The position numbers and the translations under genes were made by a program. A stretch of DNA of 64,000 bases from JAVBLF01 sp031553675 (GTDB taxonomy: Bacteria; Bacillota; Clostridia; Christensenellales; CALWSW01), in the NCBI GenBank assembly GCA_031553675.1, contig JAVBLF010000016.1, positions 23,701 through 87,700 of the forward strand, given 5' to 3'. The notes under the pieces were generated by a model. The model was given only the letters and a program-made list of their open reading frames with translations, was not told where the DNA came from and made no database searches. Each line of letters starts with the position of its first letter. The stretch's first letter is position 1. Shown here piece by piece: positions 7,344-15,633 of this stretch.

Positions 7344-9983
7344 ATGGCGAAGAACCTGGAAAAAGTCTACGAACCGAAGAGCGTGGAAGGGCGTTTGTAT
7401 GCGCTGTGGGAAGAAAAGGGTTACTTTCACGCAGCGCCCAACCCCGACAAAAAACCATTCAGCATCGTCATCCCGCCGCCCAACATCACAGGGCAGCTTC
7501 ACATGGGGCACGCGCTCGACAACACCTTACAGGATTGCCTCATTCGCTTCAAGCGCATGCAGGGCTTTGAGACGCTTTGGATGCCTGGCACAGATCACGC
7601 TTCGATCGCGACGGAGGTCAAAATCGTCGAGCAGATGGCGAGCGAGGGCGTAACGAAGGCCGACATCGGGCGCGAGGGTTTTTTGGAGCGTGCCTGGGCT
7701 TGGCGCAAGCAATACGGCGGCCGCATCGTCGAGCAGCTCAAGCAGCTCGGCTCGAGCTGCGACTGGGAGCGCGAGCGCTTCACGATGGACGAGGGATGCA
7801 GCAATGCGGTGCGAACGGCCTTTGTCGACCTTTACGACAAAGGCTTGATCTACCGCGGCGACCGGATCATCAACTGGTGCCCCGACTGCAAGACGGCGCT
7901 GAGCGACGCCGAAGTCGAATACGAGGAACAGGCGTCGCATCTGTGGTACATCCGCTACCCGGCGGAGGATGGCGGGGAAGGCGTCGTCGTCGCGACGACC
8001 CGCCCCGAAACCATGCTGGGGGATACCGGTGTGGCCGTCCATCCGGACGACCCGCGTTACGCCCACCTCGTCGGAAAGAACGTCGTTTTGCCCCTGATGA
8101 ACCGCGTGATTCCTGTCGTGGCGGACACCTATGTCGATTTGGAGTTCGGCACCGGCGCCGTCAAGATGACGCCCGCCCACGACCCGAATGACTTCGAAGT
8201 CGGTATGCGCCACCATTTGGAAGTGTTGCGCGTGCTGGACGACGGTGGCGTCGTCAACGAGTTTGGCGGTGCCTATGCGGGCCTGGAGCGTTATGAGGCG
8301 AGAAAGCGCGTCGTGGCGGATCTCGAAGCGATCGGGGCGCTCGTCAAGATCGAGGATCACCCGCACAACGTCGGCGCTTGTTACCGCTGCCACACGACGG
8401 TTGAACCGATCGTGTCGAAGCAGTGGTTCGTGTCGATGAAGCCTTTGGCCGAGCCGGCCATGGAGGCCGTACGCAGCGGCGATACGCGCTTTTTGCCCGA
8501 GCGCTTTTCGAAGACCTACTTCCATTGGATGGAGAACATCCGCGATTGGTGCATTTCGCGCCAGCTCTGGTGGGGCCACCGGATTCCGGCCTACTACTGC
8601 GAGGACTGCGGCGAGATGATCGTGGCGATTGAATCGCCGTCGGCCTGCGCCAAATGCGGTTCGACGAAAGTGCGCCAGGATGAGGACGTGCTCGACACCT
8701 GGTTCAGCTCGGGACTCTGGCCCTTTTCGACGATGGGCTGGCCGGACCGGACCGAAGAGCTCGCGTACTTCTACCCGACGAACGTGCTCGTCACGGGCTA
8801 CGACATCATTTTCTTCTGGGTGGCGCGCATGATCGTGTTCGGCATGGCTGAGATGGGGGAAAAGCCCTTCGACGACGTGTTGATCCACGGCATCGTGCGC
8901 GACGCCATCGGGCGGAAGATGTCGAAATCGCTCGGCAACGGCATCGATCCGCTCGAGGAGATCGACAAGTACGGCGCCGAGTCCCTGCGTTTCAGCCTGA
9001 CGAACGGCATCAGCCCGGGCAACGACATGCGCTACCAGAGTGAGAAGGTCGAGGCCAGCCGCAACTTCTGCAACAAAATCTGGAACGCGGCCCGTTTCGT
9101 GCTGATGAACCTCGACGAGGACGATGAAAGTCCTGCGGACATCGCGTCGCTCCAGCTCGATGCCGCCGACAAATGGCTGCTCACCCGACTGAACGCGATC
9201 GTTGCGGAAATGACGGCGCATCTGGAGGAATTCGACATCGGCCTGGCCGCCCAGAAGATCTACGACTTCGCGTGGAGCGAGTTCTGCGACTGGTACATCG
9301 AGATGGCCAAGGCGCGGCTCTACGGCGAAGACGCCGGTGCCAAAGCGGCGGCGCGCGGCGTACTCGTGCACGGCCTAAGGACTATCGTGCAGCTTCTCCA
9401 CCCCTTCATGCCCTTTATTACCGAGGAAATTTACCAGCACTTGCCGGGCTCGGGCGAGAGCGTCATGGTGTCGGCCTGGCCGGTCCCGAATGCAGCTTTC
9501 GATTTCCCAGCGCAGACTCGGGCGATCGAGAAGATGATGGAGCTGACGCGCGCCATTCGAAATCTCCGCGCCGAAATGAACGTGCCCCCCGCCACCCGCC
9601 CGAGCGTGACCGTGCTGGCTGACGTCGAAAGCGCCGCCGATTTCGAAGCCGTCGCGTCCTACCTTCAGCGTCTGTCTTCCGCAGGCGAACTGCGCGTGAC
9701 GACCGATCGCGCCTGCATGCCGGCGTCTGCGGTTCCCTGTGCGACGCCGTTCGCCGAAGCTTTCCTGCCGCTGAACGAACTGATCGACGTCGAAAAGGAG
9801 AAAAAGCGTCTCGGAAAAGAAGCGGAAAAGTTACAGATCGAGATCGACCGCGCCGACGCCAAGCTCAACAACCCAGGTTTCACGAACAAAGCGCCAGCCA
9901 ACGTGATCGACGGTGTGCGCGCCCAGCTCGAGGAGAACCGAAAGACGATGGCGAAGATTTCCGAGCGCTTGGCTTCGCTGTAA
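7344..9983 (+). CDS. valS: Valyl-tRNA synthetase
   Basis: 879 residues, normal length. The class I HIGH motif is HMGH at residues 53-56 (PPPNITGQLHMGHAL) and KMSKS is at 525-529. An editing (CP1) domain with TTRPETMLGD and zinc-type Cys pairs lies between. The C-terminal coiled-coil arm (LIDVEKEKKRLGKEAEKL) is present. Start ATG7344 follows AGGAG at 7331-7335 and lies just past the T-box terminator; upstream in-frame codons fall inside the leader. Charges tRNA-Val in the cytoplasm. Confidence 0.97.
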   Translation: MAKNLEKVYEPKSVEGRLYALWEEKGYFHAAPNPDKKPFSIVIPPPNITGQLHMGHALDNTLQDCLIRFKRMQGFETLWMPGTDHASIATEVKIVEQMASEGVTKADIGREGFLERAWAWRKQYGGRIVEQLKQLGSSCDWERERFTMDEGCSNAVRTAFVDLYDKGLIYRGDRIINWCPDCKTALSDAEVEYEEQASHLWYIRYPAEDGGEGVVVATTRPETMLGDTGVAVHPDDPRYAHLVGKNVVLPLMNRVIPVVADTYVDLEFGTGAVKMTPAHDPNDFEVGMRHHLEVLRVLDDGGVVNEFGGAYAGLERYEARKRVVADLEAIGALVKIEDHPHNVGACYRCHTTVEPIVSKQWFVSMKPLAEPAMEAVRSGDTRFLPERFSKTYFHWMENIRDWCISRQLWWGHRIPAYYCEDCGEMIVAIESPSACAKCGSTKVRQDEDVLDTWFSSGLWPFSTMGWPDRTEELAYFYPTNVLVTGYDIIFFWVARMIVFGMAEMGEKPFDDVLIHGIVRDAIGRKMSKSLGNGIDPLEEIDKYGAESLRFSLTNGISPGNDMRYQSEKVEASRNFCNKIWNAARFVLMNLDEDDESPADIASLQLDAADKWLLTRLNAIVAEMTAHLEEFDIGLAAQKIYDFAWSEFCDWYIEMAKARLYGEDAGAKAAARGVLVHGLRTIVQLLHPFMPFITEEIYQHLPGSGESVMVSAWPVPNAAFDFPAQTRAIEKMMELTRAIRNLRAEMNVPPATRPSVTVLADVESAADFEAVASYLQRLSSAGELRVTTDRACMPASAVPCATPFAEAFLPLNELIDVEKEKKRLGKEAEKLQIEIDRADAKLNNPGFTNKAPANVIDGVRAQLEENRKTMAKISERLASL

Positions 9984-9998
9984 GGGTTGCGGTATAAT
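9969..9998 (+). promoter_or_regulatory. folC promoter
   Basis: TTGGCT at 9969-9974 inside the valS end, 18-base spacer, TATAAT at 9993-9998. Confidence 0.6.
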
Positions 9999-10006
9999 GG
10001 GACGGG

Positions 10007-10088
10007 AAGGTTTGGGGGATTGCACGTGTCACTGCGCCACAACCCCCAAACCCCTGGCCCGAGGGGCGTGGACCCTTGGGAATCCCAT
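10007..10088 (+). repeat. Double-hairpin repeat, copy B, between valS and folC
   Basis: Divergent copy: GGTTTGGGGG / CCCCCAAACC hairpin with a 24-base loop, then a GGCCC...GGACCC part and AATCCCAT. It lies in the leader between the folC -10 and its start, not at a stop codon, unlike the other three copies. Confidence 0.6.
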
Positions 10089-10111
10089 TCGGATGCGAAA
10101 GAGGAAGATAG

Positions 10112-11377
10112 ATGGGGATCGAACAGTTCGACGTGCTCGCCTTTTTTGGTGAGCGCTGGAATGAGCCGCGGCCGCTCGAAAACTTCGCCCGGCTGCTCGA
10201 CGCGCTGGGACAGCCGTGGCAGGGCATGCGCATCGTGCATGTCGCCGGCACAAACGGCAAAGGCTCGACCTGCGCCTTTGTCGATCGCATGCTGCGCCGC
10301 GCTGGATACCGGACGGGCCTCTTTACGTCGCCCGCCTTGCAGCGCGTCAACGAGCGCTTTCAGATCGACGGTCAGAACGTCGGTGACGACGCTTTGGATC
10401 GCGCGGTCAGACGGGTGGCGGCGGCTGAGGCAGATGTGGGTATGTATTTCGGTGGCTTCGACCGCATGACGGCGGCGGGGCTCTTGATCTTTGCTGAAGC
10501 GGGCGTCGAATGGCTGGTGCTCGAAGCTGGGCTTGGCGGCCGGCTGGACGCGACGACCGCCGTGCCCGCCGAGATCGCGATGATCTCGCGCATTGGCCTC
10601 GACCATACCGAGGTGCTCGGCGATACGATCGACAAAATCGCCTGGGAAAAGGCGATGATCATCCAGCCGGGACAGCGCTGCGCCATCGTGCATCCGCAGG
10701 AAGGCGAGGCAATGCGCGCGATCGAAGCGCGGTGCGCCGAAACGGGTGTGCCTCTTTTGCGCGTGGACGGCAGCGGTTTGCTTCTGAACGAAATCTACCA
10801 TGGCCGGCAACGCTTCACAGTGCAGCGGGGCGATGTCCACTTTGTGCTCGAAACGGGGCTTTTGGGGCGCTACCAGATCGAAAACGCCGCGGCAGCTCTC
10901 ATCGCTGGGCAGGCGCTGGGACTGGACGCGATCGCGATCCGCGAAGGAATCGCGCAGGCGGAATGGCCGGGGCGTCTGGAAAGGCTGGAAGGGCATCCCA
11001 TGATCTGGCTGGACGGCGCGCACAACCCGCAATGCATGCGCGCGCTGGCCGACAGCCTGGGCGAATATGCGCCGGGGCAGCGCTTTGTGTTGATCACAGC
11101 CATCATGGCCGATAAGGATTGGCTGACCATGCTCAAGACGATCGCGCCCCACGTGGAATGCGCCGTCGCAGTCGATCTCGGTGCGCGTTCGGTGCCAGCG
11201 GAAGAACTCGCCGACGCTCTCGAAAGGCTGGGAACGACCGCCCACGTCGCGCATGACCTGGAATGGGCCTTCGCGAAGGCCAGCGACCTTTGCGAAGAAC
11301 CGGGGCGCGAGGATTGCGCGATACTGGTTTGTGGTTCGCTCTACCTCGTCGGGGACATGCGCGGCTATTTGCTGTGA
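10112..11377 (+). CDS. folC: Folylpolyglutamate synthase / dihydrofolate synthase
   Basis: 421 residues of the Mur-ligase-like FolC family, which adds glutamate to folates (and, in bifunctional members, to dihydropteroate). P-loop GTNGKGST begins at residue 46. LEAGLGGRLDATT carries the Mg-binding region and LDGAHNP is the C-terminal-domain signature. The start ATG10112 follows GAGGAAG. The folate importer folT with a THF riboswitch lies 1.4 kb downstream, so folate salvage and retention genes are close to each other. Confidence 0.94.
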   Translation: MGIEQFDVLAFFGERWNEPRPLENFARLLDALGQPWQGMRIVHVAGTNGKGSTCAFVDRMLRRAGYRTGLFTSPALQRVNERFQIDGQNVGDDALDRAVRRVAAAEADVGMYFGGFDRMTAAGLLIFAEAGVEWLVLEAGLGGRLDATTAVPAEIAMISRIGLDHTEVLGDTIDKIAWEKAMIIQPGQRCAIVHPQEGEAMRAIEARCAETGVPLLRVDGSGLLLNEIYHGRQRFTVQRGDVHFVLETGLLGRYQIENAAAALIAGQALGLDAIAIREGIAQAEWPGRLERLEGHPMIWLDGAHNPQCMRALADSLGEYAPGQRFVLITAIMADKDWLTMLKTIAPHVECAVAVDLGARSVPAEELADALERLGTTAHVAHDLEWAFAKASDLCEEPGREDCAILVCGSLYLVGDMRGYLL

Positions 11378-11425
11378 CATATCGACGTCCGGACATGGAT
11401 AGAATGGAATGTAAGGAGAAGGGAC

Positions 11426-11932
11426 ATGGATTTTTTCATACGGCCCATCCAAGAGGAAGACGCGGCCGACCTCAACGCGATCCGCCGCATGGACGGCGTG
11501 TTCGAGAACCTGCTCGCGATCCAAAGCGAGCGACTCGACGGGACGACTGACTATATCGAATCGCTGAGCGATCGGGATTTCGTATTCGTTGCCGAGACGA
11601 AGGTGGGCTTCGATTCGCTCGTGATAGGCTGCGCATCGCTTGCGATCCGGCCCCAGCTTCGCGAGCGCCACCGCGCCGACTTCGGCATCATGGTGCATCG
11701 GGATTACCAGAGAAAAGGCGTGGGCAAGGCGCTGATGGAAAAGCTGATCGACCTGGCGGACAATTGGCTTCTGATCAAGCGCATCGATCTGACCGTGCTG
11801 GCTGACAACCACGGCGCGATCGCGCTTTACAAGCGCATGGGCTTCGAGATCGAAGCGACGCTTCGTTGCGCCGTCGTCAAGCATGGCCGCTATGCCGACG
11901 AACTTCTCATGGCGCGCTTGCACGGCGTATAA
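11426..11932 (+). CDS. GNAT-family N-acetyltransferase
   Basis: 168 residues forming one GNAT domain. The acetyl-CoA pyrophosphate loop is in RKGVGKALM (Q/RxxGxG/A type). The C-terminal LADNHGAIALYKRMGFE is typical of L-amino-acid or RimI/phosphinothricin-type acyltransferases. The substrate cannot be told from sequence. It sits 48 bases after folC with AAGGAG ahead of ATG11426 and is followed closely by a small membrane peptide, so the three may share a transcript. Confidence 0.85.
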   Translation: MDFFIRPIQEEDAADLNAIRRMDGVFENLLAIQSERLDGTTDYIESLSDRDFVFVAETKVGFDSLVIGCASLAIRPQLRERHRADFGIMVHRDYQRKGVGKALMEKLIDLADNWLLIKRIDLTVLADNHGAIALYKRMGFEIEATLRCAVVKHGRYADELLMARLHGV

Positions 11933-11947
11933 GGGGAGGAGAAGCGC

Positions 11948-12088
11948 ATGTCAAAACGAATCGTCGCCCTGATTCTGGCGGGGCTCTTGATCTTGTCGGT
12001 TTTGGCGTCGGGGATCGCCCTCGTCGCGTCGTATGCGCGCGATTCGGCAGAGCAGATCGGTTCGGAAGCGTCTGTCACCGCACCGTGA
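11948..12088 (+). CDS. Small hydrophobic membrane peptide, 46 residues
   Basis: ATG11948 is preceded by a strong AAGGGGAGGAG. The frame encodes a basic N-terminus (MSKR), one transmembrane helix of about 22 residues rich in Leu, Ile, Val and Ala, and a short polar tail ending SVTAP. It starts 15 bases after the GNAT gene and is followed by a clear terminator, so it looks translated. No family recognised; a lipid-facing or regulatory micropeptide is possible. Confidence 0.55.
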   Translation: MSKRIVALILAGLLILSVLASGIALVASYARDSAEQIGSEASVTAP

Positions 12089-12129
12089 TGGAAGCGCGAT
12101 CGCTTGCGATTTTGGCGTAGCTAGAGATG

Positions 12130-12155
12130 AAAGCGGTTCGATGAGCCGCTTTTTT
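12130..12155 (+). terminator. Terminator after the small membrane peptide
   Basis: AAGCGG / CCGCTT stem with a nine-base loop and a six-T run. Confidence 0.75.
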
Positions 12156-12268
12156 GATGCGCGGATTGGAAGGGGTCTGCTGGCGTGCATCCGGGTTTCG
12201 AAACAGGGAAGAACCGAAATCGTAGAATATTCGCGGTTTTGCATGATCGTGAAAATGGGAAAAGAGGC

Positions 12269-12297
12269 TTGACAAAATGGTAAATATTTCCTATCAT
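12269..12297 (+). promoter_or_regulatory. Strong promoter without a following reading frame
   Basis: Consensus TTGACA at 12269-12274, 17-base spacer, TATCAT at 12292-12297. It leads into the candidate small RNA. Confidence 0.75.
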
Positions 12298-12303
12298 AGA
12301 GGT

Positions 12304-12412
12304 GTAGTAGATATTCATCGAGACGTACTCCGCAGGGGCGCGCGCGCTCTCATGTGGGGTCTATAGATAAAGCGGACGCCCGGCTCGCAATGAGGGCGTC
12401 CGCCTTTTATTT
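12304..12412 (+). ncRNA. Candidate small RNA of about 105 nt
   Basis: Lies between a near-consensus promoter and a strong terminator (GCGGACGCCC / GGGCGTCCGC plus T-run at 12372-12412). No plausible reading frame or ribosome site. The body can form a long hairpin with outer arms ACTCCGCA / TGTGGGGT around a CGCG-rich loop. I do not recognise it as 6S, SRP, tmRNA or a known riboswitch. It could be a trans-acting RNA or a leader whose gene was lost. Confidence 0.5.
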
Positions 12413-12443
12413 GGCTTTTGGTGTGTTTTTTTGCGATCGCCGC

Positions 12444-12472
12444 TTGCATTTTCGACTTGCTTGCATTATGAT
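12444..12472 (+). promoter_or_regulatory. folT promoter
   Basis: TTGCAT at 12444-12449, 17-base spacer, TATGAT at 12467-12472. Confidence 0.7.
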
Positions 12473-12514
12473 GATCATGAATTGGTTTGATGCCGAATCA
12501 GATCATTTCTCCCT

Positions 12515-12625
12515 GCTGAGCAGAGTAGATGAGTGCGCGTGAAGTGCCGGAGGATGGGAAGTCGCCTCTGGACGAAGGCTGAAGGATGGTCCCTCAGCTG
12601 CGATGCATCATCGCGTCCGCTGTGT
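12515..12625 (+). promoter_or_regulatory. Tetrahydrofolate (THF) riboswitch
   Basis: Contains the conserved segments AGAGTAGATGA, GCGTGAAGTG, GGATGGGAAGTCG with CGAAG, and the closing strand GATGCATCATCGCGTCCGCT. Order and spacing agree with the folT-type THF aptamer. It lies between the promoter and a folate transporter gene, with a terminator hairpin at 12729-12755 as expression platform, so folate should shut transcription down. Confidence 0.88.
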
Positions 12626-12728
12626 ATGCCCGAACGAGTTCGCTTTCGCTTTTGGGATCAGGCTATGGGAAAATGCTTTCGTAGCGCGATTCATGGGGAT
12701 GGCGAGATTGTGGCATCAGCTCGACATG

Positions 12729-12755
12729 CTGCCTTTCAGGGAAGGCGGTTTTTTT
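12729..12755 (+). terminator. Terminator of the THF riboswitch
   Basis: CTGCCTT / AAGGCGG stem (one G-T pair) with a seven-T run, about 100 bases after the aptamer and 47 before the folT start. Confidence 0.75.
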
Positions 12756-12801
12756 GTATCTTGTCTTCCCCTTGCGATTCATGAGAAAAGAGGCAACGCA
12801 A

Positions 12802-13341
12802 ATGAGTCATCTCAGCCAAAACACCCGCAAGCTTGCGCTTGCAGCGCTCTTCGTCGCGCTCGACATCATCGTGACGCGATTTTGCTCCATCCAGGTCACG
12901 CCGGCGGTCCGCATCGGGTTTCAGTCGGCGGTCTTTGCGCTCGGTGGCTTCTTTCTCGGTCCTGTCTACGCTGCCATCGCATTTGTGGCCAGCGACCTAC
13001 TAGGCGTCGCGATCAATTCGAGCGGCGGCGCGATCATCCCGTTGTTCACCGTCTGTGCGGGGCTTTCCGGCCTGATTTACGGCTTCGTGTTGCACGACAA
13101 ACCCGTCAGCGTGTGGCGCACGCTGATCGCTTTCGGCATCCACATGGTCATCGTCAACCTCTTGCTTCGCACCTTCGCGCTTTGGATGGCACAGGGAACC
13201 CCGCTCCAAACGCTGTTTGCGACGCGCCTCGTCACGGTTCCGATCAACGCCTGCGTTTCGTTCTTCGTTGCCTGGTTGCTGCTCAAAACGCTGCCCGACA
13301 AGGTCAGAAGCTTTACAGCGACCTTTGCGGCAAAAGGGTAA
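12802..13341 (+). CDS. folT: ECF transporter S component, folate-specific
   Basis: 179 residues with about five or six transmembrane helices. The N-terminal RKLALAALFVALDIIVTRF and the VRIGF segment are typical of FolT/ThiT-type S components, which bind the vitamin and dock on a shared EcfAA'T energising module not seen here. The THF riboswitch fixes the substrate class. ATG12802 has AGAGG eight bases upstream; ATG12781 is an alternative. Confidence 0.9.
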   Translation: MSHLSQNTRKLALAALFVALDIIVTRFCSIQVTPAVRIGFQSAVFALGGFFLGPVYAAIAFVASDLLGVAINSSGGAIIPLFTVCAGLSGLIYGFVLHDKPVSVWRTLIAFGIHMVIVNLLLRTFALWMAQGTPLQTLFATRLVTVPINACVSFFVAWLLLKTLPDKVRSFTATFAAKG

Positions 13342-13364
13342 GCGGTTTATAAAAATGGATTTAA

Positions 13365-13396
13365 GAGACGGTGTGAGAGCGCCGTCTCATCTTTTA
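13365..13396 (+). terminator. Terminator after folT
   Basis: GAGACGG / CCGTCTC stem with a ten-base loop and a short T-rich tail. Confidence 0.65.
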
Positions 13397-13733
13397 TATC
13401 CGACATGCAATGTTAGTCGCGAAATAAACAAACGGTTAAGTTGCATATTCACAGTTCCACTCGTGTGATCGCTTCAAATATTTGAAAACCTATACCATAT
13501 TTATGAAGTGTATGCTATAATTGTTACGCTGGACGCGCGACAAGAAGACAATGCGAAAATCAGGGCAGATGCGCCAAAGATCTGATATTCTGCCGAAATA
13601 TGCGAATGGGGCAAGTCGCGGGAGAAAGCAAACGAACCTTTATCTTGGGTTTTCCATTTATACACAATCAATCCAATAATATGAAGTTTGCGTCTTCGAA
13701 GTGAGCTTTGATACGCATCGGGAGGGGTTTACT
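13397..13733. other. AT-rich intergenic stretch with an extended -10 promoter
   Basis: No gene seen. TGC-TATAAT at 13513-13521 is a consensus extended -10 for the downstream regulator, leaving a leader of about 200 bases. No riboswitch motif is recognised in the leader. The AT-richness contrasts with both neighbours. Confidence 0.5.
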
Positions 13734-14642
13734 TTGCAACATAAAAGTGCGAGCACAAGACAGCCCGACTCGGCGGCGAAACCGCAGACAAGTCAGGTGG
13801 GCCAATTCGGGAGCTCTCTGAGCGTGCTGTTGAGCCGCACAGTTTTTTTGGATCGTTTGGAACACACCCAAAAGGTATTCATGCAATCATTGCAGTATTT
13901 TACGCGCATGCTTCGCGCCGACATCGCGAGCACCTGGCTGCGCGACGGCGAAAGCATGCACCGGGCGCTGATCATCAACCGCCCTGTCGCGTCGATCCCC
14001 AAGCTCGTCATGGTGTCCGACATTGAATTCGGGGGCTTGCTCCCGCAAGGACAAGGCACGCTGCGCATCGACGACATCCACAGCGATCCGCGCTTTTTGC
14101 AGCAAAACATCATCTCCAAAGAAGGCCTGAAAAGTTTTATGTCCCATCCGATCGCCTTCCATGGCCAGATCATTGGCGTGATGTATTTCATGCGCCGGGG
14201 GGACGTGCCCTTTGACGAGCGCGATGCCAAGACGCTCAGCCTGGGCAGTAGCATGCTCTCGGTCGCGATCGACCATTGCAGCTTTTCCAATGATGCACCC
14301 CGTCTGTGGGAGTCCATGCTGCGGGAGTTCTGCGATGGCGTCGTGCAGGCGCACGGCACCGAAGACAGCGCGTACAACTGTAGCTTTCTCAAACCGGTTT
14401 GGCTCTTGTCAGACGACCTCCCCAAGGGCATTCACCCGCTGACCCTGGCGCGCGTGTTCGACTACATCCAGAACAGCCGCATCTCGGTCAGCAGCGCCGA
14501 CATCGCGGGTGTCAGCGGCTTGTCACTGGCGAGCGCGCGCCGCTATCTGAACCACCTGTACGACACTGGACAGCTCCAGCGCGATCTCGTCTATACACCG
14601 GTCGGACGCCCGAGTTATCTCTATTCCCTCGCCGACGACTGA
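13734..14642 (+). CDS. GAF-domain sensor with C-terminal winged helix, putative transcription regulator
   Basis: 302 residues. Residues about 25-180 form a GAF-like sensing domain (IDDIHSDPRF and HPIAFHGQIIGVMYF are typical strands). The last 60 residues, SVSSADIAGVSGLSLASARRYLN through VGRPSYLYSL, resemble the winged-helix output domain of DcuR/CitB-type regulators. There is no receiver domain, so it would be a one-component regulator. Start TTG13734 has GGGAGGGG at ideal spacing; a GTG at 13701 has none. Ligand and targets are unknown. Confidence 0.65.
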   Translation: MQHKSASTRQPDSAAKPQTSQVGQFGSSLSVLLSRTVFLDRLEHTQKVFMQSLQYFTRMLRADIASTWLRDGESMHRALIINRPVASIPKLVMVSDIEFGGLLPQGQGTLRIDDIHSDPRFLQQNIISKEGLKSFMSHPIAFHGQIIGVMYFMRRGDVPFDERDAKTLSLGSSMLSVAIDHCSFSNDAPRLWESMLREFCDGVVQAHGTEDSAYNCSFLKPVWLLSDDLPKGIHPLTLARVFDYIQNSRISVSSADIAGVSGLSLASARRYLNHLYDTGQLQRDLVYTPVGRPSYLYSLADD

Positions 14643-14680
14643 TGGATCAAATGCCTACCTCCACACCGAAGCATGTCCGG

Positions 14681-14708
14681 AAGTGGCCCCGAGGCCACTT
14701 TTTCTTTT
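14681..14708 (+). terminator. Terminator after the GAF regulator
   Basis: Perfect AAGTGGCC-ccga-GGCCACTT hairpin followed by a T-rich run. Confidence 0.85.
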
Positions 14709-14738
14709 GCCGGATGCCTTCCTTTTTCGGCGGAACGC

Positions 14739-14767
14739 TTTCCAAAAGAGCGGCGATTCGGTATACT
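14739..14767 (+). promoter_or_regulatory. ruvX operon promoter
   Basis: TTTCCA at 14739-14744, 17-base spacer, TATACT at 14762-14767. Confidence 0.55.
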
Positions 14768-14802
14768 GGGGGGAGTTCTTCGACCTATGACCGAGGAGAT
14801 AT

Positions 14803-15288
14803 ATGGAAGAAATGAAACGCGCGCTCGCGCTGGACGTCGGTGACGTTCGCATCGGGATCGCCGTCAGCGACCCGTTCGGGTTCAGCGCCCAGCCCATCGA
14901 GTCCTACGCGCGAAAAGGAAACGAGGCAGCCGACTTCGACCACATCGCCGACGTCGCGCGGCGATACCAACCCGTAACGATCGTGTTCGGCATGCCGCGC
15001 AACATGAATGGCAGCTACGGCCCGCAAGCCATGAAGATCTGCGCCTTTGCCGATCGCTTGATCGAAAGTCTTCGCGGACGCCTGACCTTCGATGTCGCCT
15101 ATTTCGACGAAAGGCTCACGAGCAAGACAGCAGAGCGCGTGCTACTTGAAGCCGACGTGTCGCGCAAAAAACGGCGTGGCGTCATCGACAAGCTGGCAGC
15201 CGCGGTGATTTTGCAGGGATTTCTCGATGCAGGACGCCGGTCGGCCCAACGCCCCGCATTTGAAAACAAAAATGCCCATGAGGAGTGA
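14803..15288 (+). CDS. ruvX: YqgF/RuvX-family RNase H-fold nuclease
   Basis: 161 residues. Opens with the RNase H-like ALALDVGDVRIGIAVSDP motif and has FGMPRNMNGSYG and FDERLTS, all family signatures including the acidic residues. The family is annotated as putative pre-16S rRNA nuclease or Holliday junction resolvase. The gene is followed by a DUF1292 gene, the usual Bacillota neighbour (yrrK-yrzB order). The C-terminal tail past residue 145 is extra and polar. Confidence 0.92.
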   Translation: MEEMKRALALDVGDVRIGIAVSDPFGFSAQPIESYARKGNEAADFDHIADVARRYQPVTIVFGMPRNMNGSYGPQAMKICAFADRLIESLRGRLTFDVAYFDERLTSKTAERVLLEADVSRKKRRGVIDKLAAAVILQGFLDAGRRSAQRPAFENKNAHEE

Positions 15289-15293
15289 CAGTG

Positions 15294-15614
15294 ATGCATG
15301 ATGCGATCAACAACAATGGGATGGAAGAAGCGGGCGAAATCGTCACACTGCTCGACGACAACGGCGAAGAGGTTCGCTTTGACCACCTGTTGACCTTTGT
15401 ATACGAAGGCGAGACCTATGTGGCGCTCTTGCCGGTGGACGCGGTCGAAAACGTCGGCGACGACGAGGTTTTGATCCTCCGAACCGTCGAAGATGCGGAG
15501 GGTGAACTCGACCGCTACTTACCTGTCGAAGACGAAACGAAGCTCGACAACCTGTTCGAGGTTTTCCTCGAACGCTTTGACGAAATGCTCGACGTCGAAG
15601 ACGAAGACGAATAA
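15294..15614 (+). CDS. DUF1292 family protein (YrzB-like)
   Basis: 106 residues, very acidic, with the IVTLLDDNGEEVRF opening and YVALLPV strand of DUF1292. Function unknown; conserved next to ruvX in Bacillota. Start ATG15294 lies eight bases after AGGAG, which also overlaps the ruvX stop region; GTG15285 and GTG15291 are less likely. The acidic C-terminus (DVEDEDE) is usual for the family. Confidence 0.85.
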   Translation: MHDAINNNGMEEAGEIVTLLDDNGEEVRFDHLLTFVYEGETYVALLPVDAVENVGDDEVLILRTVEDAEGELDRYLPVEDETKLDNLFEVFLERFDEMLDVEDEDE

Positions 15615-15633
15615 GCGCGGGAGGAAAGTTCAC

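Noticed and set aside
13365..13733. Another riboswitch before the GAF regulator
   Set aside because: No conserved aptamer motif was found in the AT-rich leader; only an extended -10 is supported.
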